64,000 nt of DNA from Misgurnus anguillicaudatus. Its lineage: Eukaryota > Chordata > Actinopteri > Cypriniformes > Cobitidae. The number at the start of each line of letters is the position of its first letter. Position 1 is the first letter of the stretch. The position numbers were made by a program, and so were the translations under genes. The notes beneath the pieces are model-generated. The model saw nothing but the letters and a program-made list of their open reading frames with translations, was not told where the DNA came from and did no database searches. The DNA lies in NCBI RefSeq assembly GCF_027580225.2, contig NC_073339.2, forward strand, positions 41,956,501-42,020,500, given 5' to 3'. Of the stretch, positions 8,965 to 20,101 are shown in pieces.

Positions 8965-10492
8965 TCATTCTAGTTTGTTTTTTCTTCTACACATTCTGCA
9001 GCATAAATATCTGATAAGCACATATGTGGTCAACATTATGAGCATCACAGCAGACAGCAGAAACAGCATGACATCAACAGAGTGATACGAGTACCAGGGC
9101 ATTTTATATGAGTCTGTGCATAAATAAGCGGCACCTTTGTGCCTCATGACAAACTCAATCCAGAAGATGGCGCTGTCCAGAGGTTTCACTGGAACGTCTC
9201 TGTGAAGTCTCGAGAGTCTCTGCATGTTCTCCCGATAACTGGGATTATAAAGAACCTCCTTGACAGTTTTTAGGAAGGAGTCCTTATCCATTGTGGCAAA
9301 CTCTACGGTCTTGGCTACACCCTTCACTCTCATTTTTGAAAGATTATTAGGCTGGTCAAAGATGAGTCCAAATCCAATGATTGGTACCCCATGGTAGATA
9401 GCTTCTTGGATTCCATTAGTTCCACCATGAGCCACAAAGACTCTGGTTTTAGGATGACCCAGAAGATCATTCTGAGGTATCCAGTCCATTATTAAGGTGT
9501 TGTTTCCCAGTGCAGATGGTCTCCTTCCTTTGTACCTCCAGATGATCTTCTGTGGAAGTTCAGCAAAAGCTTCAGCAATGGCGATCACCAGAGCTCTGCA
9601 CAAAGTCCTCGAGATCTTGCGGAAGAGGCTTTGAAAGCTTACACTGAAAACCACCCATGTAGACGATGTTTGGCATAGTAGGCCTTGGAAATTCAAAAAT
9701 AAAATCAACCCTGTGGAGCCACAGATCAGCACCTTGAATTAAGGTAAAGTAGGATGTTCCTGGGCCAATAAAGCGTTCGCTTATTTTGTTATAATATGGA
9801 GCGATCATAAGAGCGACCTGTGTTTCACTGATGATGTACATCAAAATATTTTTCACTCTTTCAAAGAAACTCATGTGGTCTGATAACTCAATAATTGGTG
9901 AAGGTACATAAGAAAGTGGTGAAGGGGCTATTGCAAAGTGACCCTCACTGTACACCGCCCAACGGACATTGTAGACAATGGGCAATTTAAGGTAATGACC
10001 CAATATTACACCTCCAAACATGGCTGGATCTGTAAGCATCAAATCATATTTGCTCTCTTTTAGGGACTGCATTAGCTGCTGGTCTTCAAGCATGTTAACT
10101 ATTAGATCACATTCTGCTTTATTCATCTCTAGAAAACCTTGCCACAACCCTATCTCCAATTTCAAGCGAGCCCAAGTGGAGCCGTCCCTCAAAATGTTTA
10201 GCATATTTGATGTAAACCCCTGTAGGAATTCTTCATCAAATCCTCCTGCATTATTCAGAGTGATGGATGTGTAGAGAGTTGAAGATTCTTTGATGTACCA
10301 GCTGTCTGACATCCGGATGACTGTGATATTGTGACCTTTGGCGTGAAGAGCCTCAATCAAGATTTTCATGTTGACCCAATGACTGCCGTCCACAGGATAG
10401 ACAAGAACATTGCCGCTCTGAACAACCGGCACAGTCATCACAAGGAGGGTTAAGAAAACTGGACCAAACATCAGATAAACCTGTACATTCAT
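8965..10492 (-). pseudogene. UGT5-type pseudogene, copy 3 (62-bp deletion)
   Basis: The 5' part (9572-10492) encodes a normal signal peptide, His38 and Asp155, but the frame ends after about 306 residues. Compared with copy 4, 62 bp are missing at the junction 9582/9583, removing about 21 codons from HGVIVMSLGT to DVAEA at the start of the donor domain and shifting the frame. The 3' part (8965-9732 frame) still reads through the UGT signature, transmembrane helix and KNKLE tail. The product would lack the sugar-nucleotide domain and membrane anchor. The N-terminal half is nearly identical to copy 5. Few other lesions are visible, so the inactivation looks recent. A polymorphic deletion or assembly error cannot be excluded. 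Confidence 0.9.
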
Positions 10493-12362
10493 TGCACCTG
10501 TAACAAAGCAAGAGAACAGGACTTACAGTATGTACAGGGGCACCAAAGAGTGCAAATACCACTACACTTTAGCAGGGGTGAGTCTAACGGGTGACACAGC
10601 ATGGCCACCATATATATATAACAGTTCACTCACATTCAATATATATATATATATAGATATATACACACAAACACTATATTGCCAAAGGTTTTGGGACACC
10701 CCTGGCAATCCGATGGACGAGTCCGGGTTTGGTGTTTGTCAGGAGAAGGGTACTTGCCTGACTGCACTGTGCAAAGTTTGGTGAAGGGGGGATTATGGTG
10801 TGGTGTTGTTTTTCCGGTATTGGGCTTGGCCCCTTAGTTCCAGTGAAAGAAACTCTTAATACTTCATCACACCAAGACATTGTGGACAATTTCATGCCCT
10901 CAACTTTGTGGGAACAGTTTGTGGATGGCCCCTTCCTGTTCCAACATGACTGTGTACCAGTACACAAAGCGGTCCATAAAAACATGGATGAGTGAGTTTG
11001 GTGTGGAGGAACTTGACTGGCCTGCACAGAGTCGTGACCTCAACCCAATAGAACATCTTTGGGATTAATTAAAGCCGAGACTACAAGCGAGGCCTTCTTG
11101 TCCAACATCAGTGTCTGACCTTACAAATGTGCTTTTAAAAGAATGGTCAAAAATTCCTATAAACGCACTCCTAAACCTTGTAGAAAGTCTTCAAAGAAGA
11201 GTTGAAGCTGTTATAGCTGCAAATGGTGGGCCAATTCCATATTAAACCCTATGGATTAAGAATGGGATGTCATTCAGGTTCATGTGCATATAAAGGCAGG
11301 TGTCACAAAACCTTTGGCAATATAGTGCATATAAGATTCATTTTCAATATAATACAGTTTAACTACAATTTGACATGTGATATCTACTAACAATTTTTTA
11401 AGTACTTCTAATAGAATCTGATTTAATCATGTTAAATTAGTTAAACCTACACCATGAAAATGTTATGCTATATTTATCATTATATACCAAAATATGATTC
11501 AAAAGTAAGAGAAGACTGGTCTTAGTTTTGACATTGGCACCGTTTTTTCATTAGGTGAAGTGTCACCTCTAAACACAAGCACCATTCTTCTGAAACCACA
11601 AACCCAAAGAAATAGAAACTCTAAATCTCAAAATAAATGAACATTAAACACTAACAAGTCTTGCTTTTTAGTGATAAACTCACAAATTATTCAAATTCAA
11701 AATTGACTCTCCAAATGCAGGCCCATGCAAAGCATGCTTGGAACTACAGATCCACTGCCTAGTTATGTCTACCAAAATCATTAATGTAGTTTTAACACAA
11801 AATTATTAATTTATTTCCTTCTTACAAATTTAAGTGGATTCAACATTATGAAATTAAGTTGAATTTACTCAATAATATGTTCATTTAGAATTATTCAAAT
11901 ATTTTTTTTTTTAAATGTGAATTTCATTCCAAAAAATTTTATGTATTTAAACTCAAATTTAGGTACAAAAAACATTTTTTATATAGTTTACTCATTTTAT
12001 TTCATTAAATAATTTAATTTCATTATGCATAACTCCATTATTAATGTAAACCTTTTCATACAACAAAGATTTTATGTTATTTACTTTAAAATATAATAAT
12101 TAACATAACTAAAGTAATTACAATCTTGGATGCTGTTTTAAAACCTCTGATTCTCATTTATTTATTATCTTCATTGACTGTTGTGATCAAATTACTGAAC
12201 TGATCCTAATTTTGTACAAACCCATTGGCAGGCAAATATAATTCCATGTTACAGTGCATTCTAACGCTAAACGAAACATAAAAATGAACCACTGCAGCTT
12301 GATTATCAAACCTGTAAAATAATAATAAAAGTTATGATCAATCATTTATAAAAACACATATT
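10493..12362 (-). other. Inferred intron 1 of copy 3
   Basis: Runs from the donor at 12367 to the acceptor at 10498. The first bases after the ATG and 11690-12360 match the copy 1 intron, not that of copy 5, although the coding half is copy-5-like. A TA microsatellite at about 10607-10665 precedes the Tc1-like remnant. Confidence 0.65.
10672..11327 (+). mobile_element. Tc1/mariner-like transposon remnant with a broken transposase
   Basis: Ends are inverted: CACTATATTGCCAAAGG at 10672 and its complement ending at 11327. Between them is a decayed 3' portion of a Tc1-type transposase: MVWCCFSGIG from 10795, then, after a frame change near 10985, WPAQSRDLNPIEHLWD, the conserved region around the last catalytic acidic residue. 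A stop follows HLWD and the 5' part of the gene is missing. A dead fragment in the copy 3 intron. Confidence 0.85.
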
Positions 12363-12570
12363 CTTACCTGTTATTCAGCATGCAATATCATTACCAGCTA
12401 AACTTGAGTTGAGTCCAATATAAGTCAAGCAGACTGTGAGCAGGTGTGACCAGAGGTTTATCTCTTAACATCACTATGAATTCAAGCACATTCATATACG
12501 AGGGAAAGTTCATTCAACAATCTTTAACGGGACAAAGGGCATCAACCTTTAGAATTGTATTTAATAAACT
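12363..12570 (-). promoter_or_regulatory. Copy 3 promoter module, noncoding exon 1 and splice donor
   Basis: Same order as the other modules: DR1-like GGGACAAAGGGCA (plus, about 12530-12542), a TATA position altered to CGTATATGAA (12491-12500), noncoding exon 1 ending at 12368, and donor GTAAG at 12367-12363. The changed TATA fits decay of a dead gene. It starts only about 285 bp past the stop codon of copy 4. Confidence 0.65.
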
Positions 12571-12855
12571 AACACTCAACATTACAGCTTTGTGATAAAA
12601 ATGTAAGTATTTTTAAAATATGGAAACATTTCTATTAACAGACAGAAAAATAAATTAGGAACAGATTTGTGATACTCTGTCACGATGCTGTAATGCAGTA
12701 AAAAATATCCATAATGATCCTGACTGGCACAAAAAGACAACTGGAAATAAACACTGAAACATTCAATACACATCAAGGACAACGGCAAATGTAAGTGTTC
12801 TATATGGTATATATGTAGTAAAACACACAAATTGTAAATTTAACTAAATGAAAAA

Positions 12856-14451
12856 TCATTCCAGTTTGTTTTTTGTTTTTCTCCTACATATTCTGCAGCA
12901 TAAATATCTGATAAGCACATATGTGGTCAGCATTATGAGCGTCACAGCAGACAGCAGGAACAACATGACATCAACAGAGTGATACGAGTACCAGGGCATT
13001 TTGTACGAGTCTGTGCGTAAATGAGCGGCACCTTTGTGCCTCATGACAAACTCAATCCAGAAGATGGCGCTGTCCAGAGGCTTCACTGGAACGTCTCTGT
13101 GAAGTCTCGAGAGTCTCTGCATGTTCTCCCGATAACTGGGATTATAAAGAACCTCCTTGACAGTTTCTAGAAAGGAGTCCTTATCCACTGTGGCAAAGTC
13201 TACGGTCTTGGCTACACCCTTCACTCTCATCTTTGAAAGATTATCAGGCTGGTCAAAGATGAGTCCAAATCCAATGATTGGTACCCCATGGTAGATAGCT
13301 TCTTGGATTCCATTAGTTCCACCATGAGCCACAAAGACTCTGGTTTTAGGATGACCCAGAAGATCATTCTGAGGTATCCAGTCCATTATTAAGGTGTTGT
13401 TTCCCAGTGCAGATGGTCTCCTTCCTTTGTACCTCCAGATGATCTTCTGTGGAAGTTCAGCAAAAGCTTCAGCAATGGCCTCTGCCACATCATCAGGAAG
13501 TTGACCAATGAGAGTGCCCAGAGACATGACGATGACACCATGATCACCAGAGCTCTGCACAAAGTCCTCGAGATCTTGCGGAAGAGGCTTTGATGGCTTG
13601 CACTGAAAACCAGCCATGTAGACGATGTTTGGCATAGTGGGACGTGGAAATTCAAAAATAAAATCAACCCTGTGTAGCCACAGATCAGCACCTTGAACTA
13701 AGGTAAAGTAGGATGTTCCTGGGCCAATGAAGCGTTCACAAACTTTGTTGTAATATGGTGCAATCATGAGAGCAGCCTGCGCTTCAGTGATGATGTACAT
13801 CAAAATATTCTTCACTCTTTCAAAGAAAGTCATGCGGTCTGATAACTCAATCATTGGTGAAGGTACATAAGAAAGTGGTGAAGGGGCTATTGCAAAATGA
13901 GCTTCAGTGTACATGGTCCACCGGACATTGTAGACAATGGGCAGTTTAAGATAATGACCCAATATTACACCTCCAAACATGGCTGGATCTGTAAGCATCA
14001 AATCATATTTTTTGTCTTTTAGGGACTGTATTAGCTGCTGGTCTTCTAACATCTTGACTATTAGATCATTTTCTACTACACCCATCTCTAAAAAAGTTTG
14101 CCACATCTCAATCTCCAGTTTCAGGCGAGCCCAAGTGGAGCCATCCCTTAAAATGTTCAGCAGTCTTGATACAAACTCATGGAGGAATTCTTCACCAAAC
14201 CCTCCAGGAGCATTTACAGTGATGGATGTGTAGAGAGGTGAAGATTCTTTGATGTACCAGCTGTCTGACATCCGCATTACTGTGATATTGTGACCTTTGG
14301 AGTGAAGACCCTCAATCAAGATTTTCATGTTGACCCAATGACTGCCGTCCACAGGAAAGACAAGAACATTGCCGCTCTGAACAACCGGGACAGTCATCGC
14401 CAGGAGGGTTAACCAGACTGGACCAAATATCAGATAAACCTTTCCGTTCAT
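12856..14451 (-). CDS. ugt5: UGT5-type UDP-glucuronosyltransferase, copy 4
   Basis: Encodes 531 residues; the two extra residues are in the tail, which ends KTKNKLE and keeps the KxKxx signal. Signal peptide, His38, Asp155, UGT signature and transmembrane helix are present. The acceptor ends at 14457 and the inferred intron to the module at 17685 is the longest in the cluster (about 3.2 kb). The N-terminal half has its own variants, such as VMRMSDSWY and MGVVENDLIV, while the C-terminal half is almost identical to copies 3 and 5. Its 3' end runs almost directly into the copy 3 promoter. Confidence 0.95.
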   Translation of the reverse strand: MNGKVYLIFGPVWLTLLAMTVPVVQSGNVLVFPVDGSHWVNMKILIEGLHSKGHNITVMRMSDSWYIKESSPLYTSITVNAPGGFGEEFLHEFVSRLLNILRDGSTWARLKLEIEMWQTFLEMGVVENDLIVKMLEDQQLIQSLKDKKYDLMLTDPAMFGGVILGHYLKLPIVYNVRWTMYTEAHFAIAPSPLSYVPSPMIELSDRMTFFERVKNILMYIITEAQAALMIAPYYNKVCERFIGPGTSYFTLVQGADLWLHRVDFIFEFPRPTMPNIVYMAGFQCKPSKPLPQDLEDFVQSSGDHGVIVMSLGTLIGQLPDDVAEAIAEAFAELPQKIIWRYKGRRPSALGNNTLIMDWIPQNDLLGHPKTRVFVAHGGTNGIQEAIYHGVPIIGFGLIFDQPDNLSKMRVKGVAKTVDFATVDKDSFLETVKEVLYNPSYRENMQRLSRLHRDVPVKPLDSAIFWIEFVMRHKGAAHLRTDSYKMPWYSYHSVDVMLFLLSAVTLIMLTTYVLIRYLCCRICRRKTKNKLE

Positions 14452-14876
14452 TGTTCCTGTAACAAAGCAAGAGAACAGAAATTACGTTCTTAAAAAAATA
14501 AAAAAATACAGCTAAGTAGCACCATAAAACAAAATAATAACATGATAACAAACATGTTTTGACAAAAATGTTAAAAAATGGATTTATCTCGTTTTGCAAC
14601 GAAACTCTTCAAATTTATGTTGGAAACGATAACTTGCATCATTGTTTACTTTGGGGTTTGTACCTTTTGCATATTATTAATATGTACTAATGAACACCTA
14701 CACAGCAAAGGAAATGTAAAATCATTAATGGGACCATAGTCTTTAAAGCTGTCTATCACAATGTCTATCAAACCACAAAAGAAAGAAAAAGAGTTGAAAA
14801 TATATTTTTCCTATAGTATTAGTATAGTAGTTTTTGACTTTGTGTGTGCTAAATCTATTAGTTTTACCAGTGATTT

Positions 14877-15303
14877 TAAAGAGAACATATCATGAAAATC
14901 TGTCTTTTTTCATGTTCAAGTGCTATAATTGGGTTCCCAGTGCTTCTATCAACCTAGAAAATGTGTAAAAGATCAACCCAGTAACTTAGTTTTGGTAAAC
15001 CATTCTCTGCAAGCATGTGAAAAAATAGCTCATTGAAATGTGGCTCCCCTTGTGATGTCAGAAGGGGATAATGCAGCCCCTCAATCTGCACTATCCACGC
15101 CATTTAGTGCAGAAAGTTCAGCTCATTTGCATTTAAAAGGACACACCCAAAAACAGCACATTTTTGCTCACACTTACAAAGTGTCAATTTTTACATGCTA
15201 TAATAAATTATCTGTGAGGTATTTTGAGCTTCACATACGTACTCTGGAGACACCAAAGATTTATTTTACATCTTAAAAAAGTCTTGTGAAATGTCCCCTT
15301 TAA
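14877..15303. mobile_element. TTAA-flanked MITE
   Basis: Starts TTAAAGAGAACATATCATG and ends GTGAAATGTCCCCTTTAA, imperfect inverted ends. A related copy lies at 41241-41743, sharing internal blocks such as AGTGCT...TATCAAC and CATTCTCTGCAAGCATGTGA-like sequence. No transposase. Confidence 0.75.
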
Positions 15304-15576
15304 GGTATGGATGTGGTGATTTTGCTGACTCTGTCAACTTCAAACAGGTGTAGCTCTGTTATTTTTCTTAGATTCAAACAAATCATACATCGTTTTGAAG
15401 TTTTATACGTTTTTGAAGTTTCTCAATTTCGAAAATTTGCTCATTCTGACTTATTTTGGCAGCACGGGTCACATATTAAGGAACGCGCCCAGATTTTGGG
15501 GGTTTGGCTTGTTCACTGTGTCCCCCAGAGTTGGATGGGTCCGTGCATGCCTTTTCTCATCTCCGTGCGTGCTGTG

Positions 15577-16136
15577 GCTCTGTCTGGCGCGGCCCCCGCT
15601 GGCTTGGCTTAGCACAAAGTCTGGAAGTGAATGGCTCCAGCTAGCAAACTGCTCCCAATAAGTGACAAAATAACGCGCACATTTTCCTGTTTGTGTGTTG
15701 TGATTTGTATAGTCACACCGTGTACAAATAACAAGGTGGTATGAGAGACAGCGATCTTTTGGCAGTATAGGCTACATACTTTGAACTATATTCTCAGAAG
15801 ACGAAGCACTGCTACATTAGCGGAGTGATTTGCTCGCAGCACCCGAGAAGACCCCTGGTGAGGAGCAGAGAGTTCGGTCAGAGTTGTGCAAATCACTCCG
15901 CCCAAGTAGCAGCGCTTCGTCTTCTGAGAATATAGTTCCCAGTAAAAAGATAGCTGTGTATCATATGACCCTGTTATTTGTACACGGTGTGACCACACAA
16001 ATAACAACACACAAATAGGAAAATGTTCGCGTCACCCTGTCACTTATTGGGAGCAGTATGCCAGCTGGAGCCATTCACCTCCAGTCTTTGTGCTAAGCTA
16101 AGCTAGCGGAGGCTGCGTCAGACAGAGTTCCTTTAA
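15577..16136. mobile_element. Palindromic MITE
   Basis: Inverted arms meet near 15850. Matching blocks include CTTAGCACAAAG (left) with CTTTGTGCTAAG (right), AATAAGTGAC with GTCACTTATT, and GAAGACGAAGC with GCTTCGTCTTC. The left end is approximate, set by CTCTGTCTGGCGC; the right end reads CAGACAGAGTTCCTTTAAG. Confidence 0.7.
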
Positions 16137-16434
16137 GAAAAGTAATGTAGAATAGAATAACTAGATAGAAAGAAATGAATATATAACAAATAAACTAAAT
16201 ATACAAAAACTACAGTAGTAAAGAATAAGAAATTAAATGAAATACAGTGCATGTCTATACTTTTGAGTCATCTCTCAAATACACACACAAACACAGGTTG
16301 CTTTTAAAAACTCAGACCCTAGTGTATATGCTCCATGAATACAGTAACGTGTAAACAAACAGCACAGAGATATAATGAATGACAAAAACATCTGACAAAC
16401 AAAGAGCTGTGAACTTAATAGGAGTTCAGAGAGG

Positions 16435-16590
16435 TGTGTTTGACTTCAAGTGGCGCTGTGCAGATCGATTAGCGTATGACGTCAAAGCACCGCTGGAGCT
16501 AATGTAAGCCCTGGTCTCAACTCACTCCAGCAACACTTCTCTGTCATACACTGATTGGTTCGTACAGCGCCACGTGAAGTCAAACACCAA
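16435..16590. mobile_element. Small inverted-repeat element
   Basis: GTGTTTGACTTCAAGTGGCG near the left end is mirrored by CGCCACGTGAAGTCAAACAC at the right. A related element with GGTGTGTTTGAC ends is at 45606-45725. Confidence 0.6.
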
Positions 16591-17348
16591 AACATTTCCA
16601 AGTTAGAAAGAATAGCCATTGATTCACACATAACTACTTTAAAAATTAGAAAACTGGCAAAAAGGTTTTGATGACTGGTAAAACAGGTCAGATATGTTAA
16701 GCGAAGATGATAATAATTGGATAAATTTGTCTACAGTTTAAAATGTATGAAAAATCTTCAGATTGCCAAAAAAAACACATACAGCAGAGTGCTGGCACTG
16801 CTTGTATAGTATATATCAAAGTGTAATCTCAAGATTGGGTTACGCATTTTAAATTGTTTGTGTTTGCACTCTATGCACTCTAATGTTTCCTTAACAAAAC
16901 ATAAAAATGATCCACTGCTGCTTGATTATCAAACCTGTAAGATAATATGAATCATTATTATTAATCTTTTATAAAAACACATATGAGCTATTCCAGCATT
17001 ATGGATGTGACATGACTGAAATATAATTTCTCAGGGAATGCATTTATTACAAAGAGACTAAAGCATCTGTTTACAGATATCAGAAAAATATCAGTCTATA
17101 TTTTAGATGAGGGAAACATGTATGCGCTATGGATGTGACAAAAAAGGACACAAGATTTGGGAGACAACATCCTTTTAGGAATTCTGTGAATTTAAAGACA
17201 CAAACCAGAACCAATAATACCTAATAAATGGAAAAGGGAGGCCTTTTCAAAGATTATTTACATTATATTTTTGTATGCAGATTTATGAGAAAGAAACAAT
17301 GTTATGGACGAGACAATTCTGAAATTTGCACTTACTTAACTATGAAAA

Positions 17349-17455
17349 ATAATTCAACTTTATTTATGTAGCGCTTTTCACAATTGTTTAATTGTTTCAA
17401 AGCAGCTTTACATTAATAAAAGCAGGAGAAAACACAGACAAATCAGAAGACACCA
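17349..17455. repeat. Fish dispersed repeat fragment
   Basis: TTTATTTATGTAGCGCTTTT followed by a CAAAGCAGCTTTACA-type block is a motif widely dispersed in fish genomes. Recognised by eye; its parent element is not assigned. Confidence 0.5.
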
Positions 17456-17684
17456 AAAGTAGCAAAGTACAGTGGCTCAGATTAAACCGTACTAGTTAGC
17501 GGAGTAATAATGTAACGTATAAAATAGAGCATGCCCTAAAATGCTTTAAAAACTTTAACAGAGACTTTGAATGTTTATTTAAACCACCAAATATTAACAT
17601 CTGAGATATCAATATGGTTTAAACTTCGGGTAACAACTTCACATTTTATGATAACGTTTACATTTGCATGGAATTGTCCATATT

Positions 17685-17895
17685 CTTACCTGTGAATATT
17701 CAGCATGCAATATCATTACCGGCAAAACTTCTGTTGAGTCCAGTATTAGCCACACAGCTACAGGTTCGAGTACAAGTTTATCTCTCTTAACCTCACTATG
17801 CATGCAGGCAAACTCATATAAGAGGGAAAGTTCATGCAACAATCTTTAAAGGGACAAAGGGCACCAACCTCAAGAAATTTAGTTAATAAACTACA
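17685..17895 (-). promoter_or_regulatory. Copy 4 promoter module, noncoding exon 1 and splice donor
   Basis: GTTAAT half-site (plus, from 17882), DR1-like GGGACAAAGGGCA (about 17851-17863), TATA-like CTTATATGA (about 17814-17822), noncoding exon 1 ending at 17690, donor GTAAG at 17689-17685. All elements of the module are intact here. Confidence 0.75.
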
Positions 17896-18511
17896 ACTCA
17901 ACATTACAGCATTGTAATATAAAAGTATCTTAAAATATGGAAAACATCAACAGACAGGAAAACACTTTTGGAAAAGATTTGTTATGTTGTGTTTGAGTAT
18001 GCAAGTGTCCTGTATGGCAGAGGTTCCCAAACGTTTCATTCTGTGCCCACTTAGAAGGACCATTCATCATATTTTAAAATATAAATATGAGAAAAACACT
18101 ATTTTATTCTCTTTTATAGTTTTATTTTCGATGTCATTTTATAAATAAAATGTACATTTAATTGCGTTTTTTTCCCCCATGATTGTGTAACCTACAGAAC
18201 TAGACTGAGAGACCATTTAAAGGCCTTTGCAGGTGTTTTGAGTTAATTAGCTGATTAGAGTGGGGAACCAGGTGTCTTCAAAATTGAACCTTTTCACAAT
18301 ATTCTAATTTTCTGAGATACTGAATTTGGGATTTTCCTTAGTTGTCAGTTATAATCATCAAAATTAAAAGAAATAAACATTTGAAACATGCCAGTTAATG
18401 AATACAATATACAGGTTTCGCTTTTTGAATGGAATTAGTGAAATAAATCCACTTTTTAATGATATTCTAATTATATGACCAGCCCCTGTATGTAGTAAAA
18501 CAAACAAAAAA
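17896..18511. other. Spacer between the copy 4 promoter and copy 5
   Basis: About 18020-18495 is repetitive. It starts GAGGTTCCCAAACG and ends CTAATTATATGACCAGC; the second half (from about 18285) is a dispersed repeat I recognise as very common in fish DNA. It reaches to within 20 bases of the copy 5 stop, so the 3' UTR of copy 5 is repeat-derived and differs from that of its neighbours. Confidence 0.55.
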
Positions 18512-20101
18512 TCATTCCAGTTTATTTTTTCCCCTACATATTCTGCAGCATAAATATCTGATAAGCACATATGTGGTCAGCATTATGAGTGACACAGCAG
18601 AAAACAGGAACAGCATTACATCAACAGAGTGATACGAGTACCAGGGCATTTTGTACGACTCTGTGCGTAAATGAGCGGCACCTTTGTGCCTCATGACAAA
18701 CTCAATCCAGAAGATGGCGCTGTCTAGAGGCTTCACTGGAACGTCTCTGTGAAGTCTTGAGAGCCTCTGCATGTTCTCCCGATAACTGGGATTATAAAGA
18801 ACGTCCTTGACAGTTTCTAAGAAGGAATCCTTATCCACTGTGGCAAAGTCTACGGTCTTGGCTACACCCTTCACTCTCATCTTTGAAAGATTATTAGGCT
18901 GGTCAAAGATGAGTCCAAAACCAATGATTGGTACCCCATGGTAGATAGCTTCTTGGATTCCATTGGTTCCACCATGAGCCACAAAGACTCTGGTTTTAGG
19001 ATGACCCAGAAGATCATTCTGAGGCATCCAGTCCATTATTAAAGTGTTGTTTCCCAGTGCAGATGGTTTTCTTCCTTTGTACCTCCAGATGATCTTCTGT
19101 GGAAGTTCAGCAAAAGCTTCAGCAATGGCCTCTGCCACATCATCAGGAAGTTGACCAATGAGAGTGCCCAGAGACATGACGATGACACCATGATCACCAG
19201 AGCTCTGCACAAAGTCCTCGAGATCTTGAGGAAGAGGCTTTGAAGGCTTACACTGAAAACCACCCATGTAGACGATGTTTGGCATAGTAGGCCGTGGAAA
19301 TTCAAAAATAAAATCAACCCTGTGGAGCCACAAATCAGCACCTTGAATTAAGGTAAAGTAGGATGTTCCTGGGCCAATAAAGCGTTCGCTTATTTTGTTA
19401 TAATATGGAGCGATCATAAGAGCGACCTGTGTTTCACTGATGGTGTACATCAAAATATTTTTCACTCTTTCAAAGAAACTCATGCGGTCTGATAACTCAA
19501 TAATTGGTGAAGGTACATAAGAAAGTGGTGAAGGGGCTATTGCAAAGTGACCCTCACTGTACACCGCCCAACGGACATTGTAGACAATGGGCAATTTAAG
19601 GTAATGACCCAATATTACACCTCCAAACATGGCTGGATCTGTAAGCATCAAATCATATTTGCTCTCTTTTAGGGACTGCATTAGCTGCTGGTCTTCAAGC
19701 ATGTTAACTATTAGATCACATTCTGCTTTATTCATCTCTAGGAAACCTTGCCACAACCCTATCTCCAATTTCAAGCGAGCCCAAGTGGAGCCGTCCCTCA
19801 AAATGTTTAGCATATTTGATGTAAACCCCTGTAGGAATTCTTCATCAAATCCTCCTGCATTATTCAGAGTGATGGATGTGTAGAGAGGTGAAGATTCTTT
19901 GATGTACCAGCTGTCTGACATCCGGATGACTGTGATATTGTGACCTTTGGAGTGAAGAGCCTCAATCAAGATTTTCATGTTGACCCAATGACTGCCGTCC
20001 ACAGGAAAGACAAGAACATTGCCGCTGTGAACAACCGGGAGAGTCATCACCAGGAGGGTTAAGAAAACTGGACCAAACATCAGATAAACCTGTCCATTCA
20101 T
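18512..20101 (-). CDS. ugt5: UGT5-type UDP-glucuronosyltransferase, copy 5
   Basis: Encodes 529 residues. Signal peptide, His38, Asp155, UGT signature, transmembrane helix and KNKLE tail are present. The N-terminal half (LNNAGGFDEEFLQGF, then EIGLWQGFLEMNKAECDL) is nearly the same as in pseudogene copy 3, so this is the live partner of that pair. Acceptor ends at 20107; the intron to the module at 20768 is only about 670 bp. Distinct changes include CRGKNKLE in the tail and EVLYN to DVLYN near residue 430. Its 3' UTR is replaced by dispersed repeat sequence. Confidence 0.95.
   Translation of the reverse strand: MNGQVYLMFGPVFLTLLVMTLPVVHSGNVLVFPVDGSHWVNMKILIEALHSKGHNITVIRMSDSWYIKESSPLYTSITLNNAGGFDEEFLQGFTSNMLNILRDGSTWARLKLEIGLWQGFLEMNKAECDLIVNMLEDQQLMQSLKESKYDLMLTDPAMFGGVILGHYLKLPIVYNVRWAVYSEGHFAIAPSPLSYVPSPIIELSDRMSFFERVKNILMYTISETQVALMIAPYYNKISERFIGPGTSYFTLIQGADLWLHRVDFIFEFPRPTMPNIVYMGGFQCKPSKPLPQDLEDFVQSSGDHGVIVMSLGTLIGQLPDDVAEAIAEAFAELPQKIIWRYKGRKPSALGNNTLIMDWMPQNDLLGHPKTRVFVAHGGTNGIQEAIYHGVPIIGFGLIFDQPNNLSKMRVKGVAKTVDFATVDKDSFLETVKDVLYNPSYRENMQRLSRLHRDVPVKPLDSAIFWIEFVMRHKGAAHLRTESYKMPWYSYHSVDVMLFLFSAVSLIMLTTYVLIRYLCCRICRGKNKLE

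Larger units (their letters stand above)
14452..17684 (-). other. Inferred intron 1 of copy 4, filled with repeats
   Basis: Runs from the donor at 17689 to the acceptor at 14457. Contains the TTAA-flanked MITE at 14877-15303, a palindromic element at about 15577-16136, a small inverted-repeat element at 16435-16590 and a fish dispersed repeat near 17350. The stretches 14480-14870, 15305-15575 and 16600-17340 show nothing recognisable. Open frames around 15040-15660 have no similarity I recognise. Confidence 0.6.

Noticed and set aside
10530..11068. Overlapping open frames taken as new genes
   Set aside because: They are fragments of a Tc1-like transposase and its antisense.
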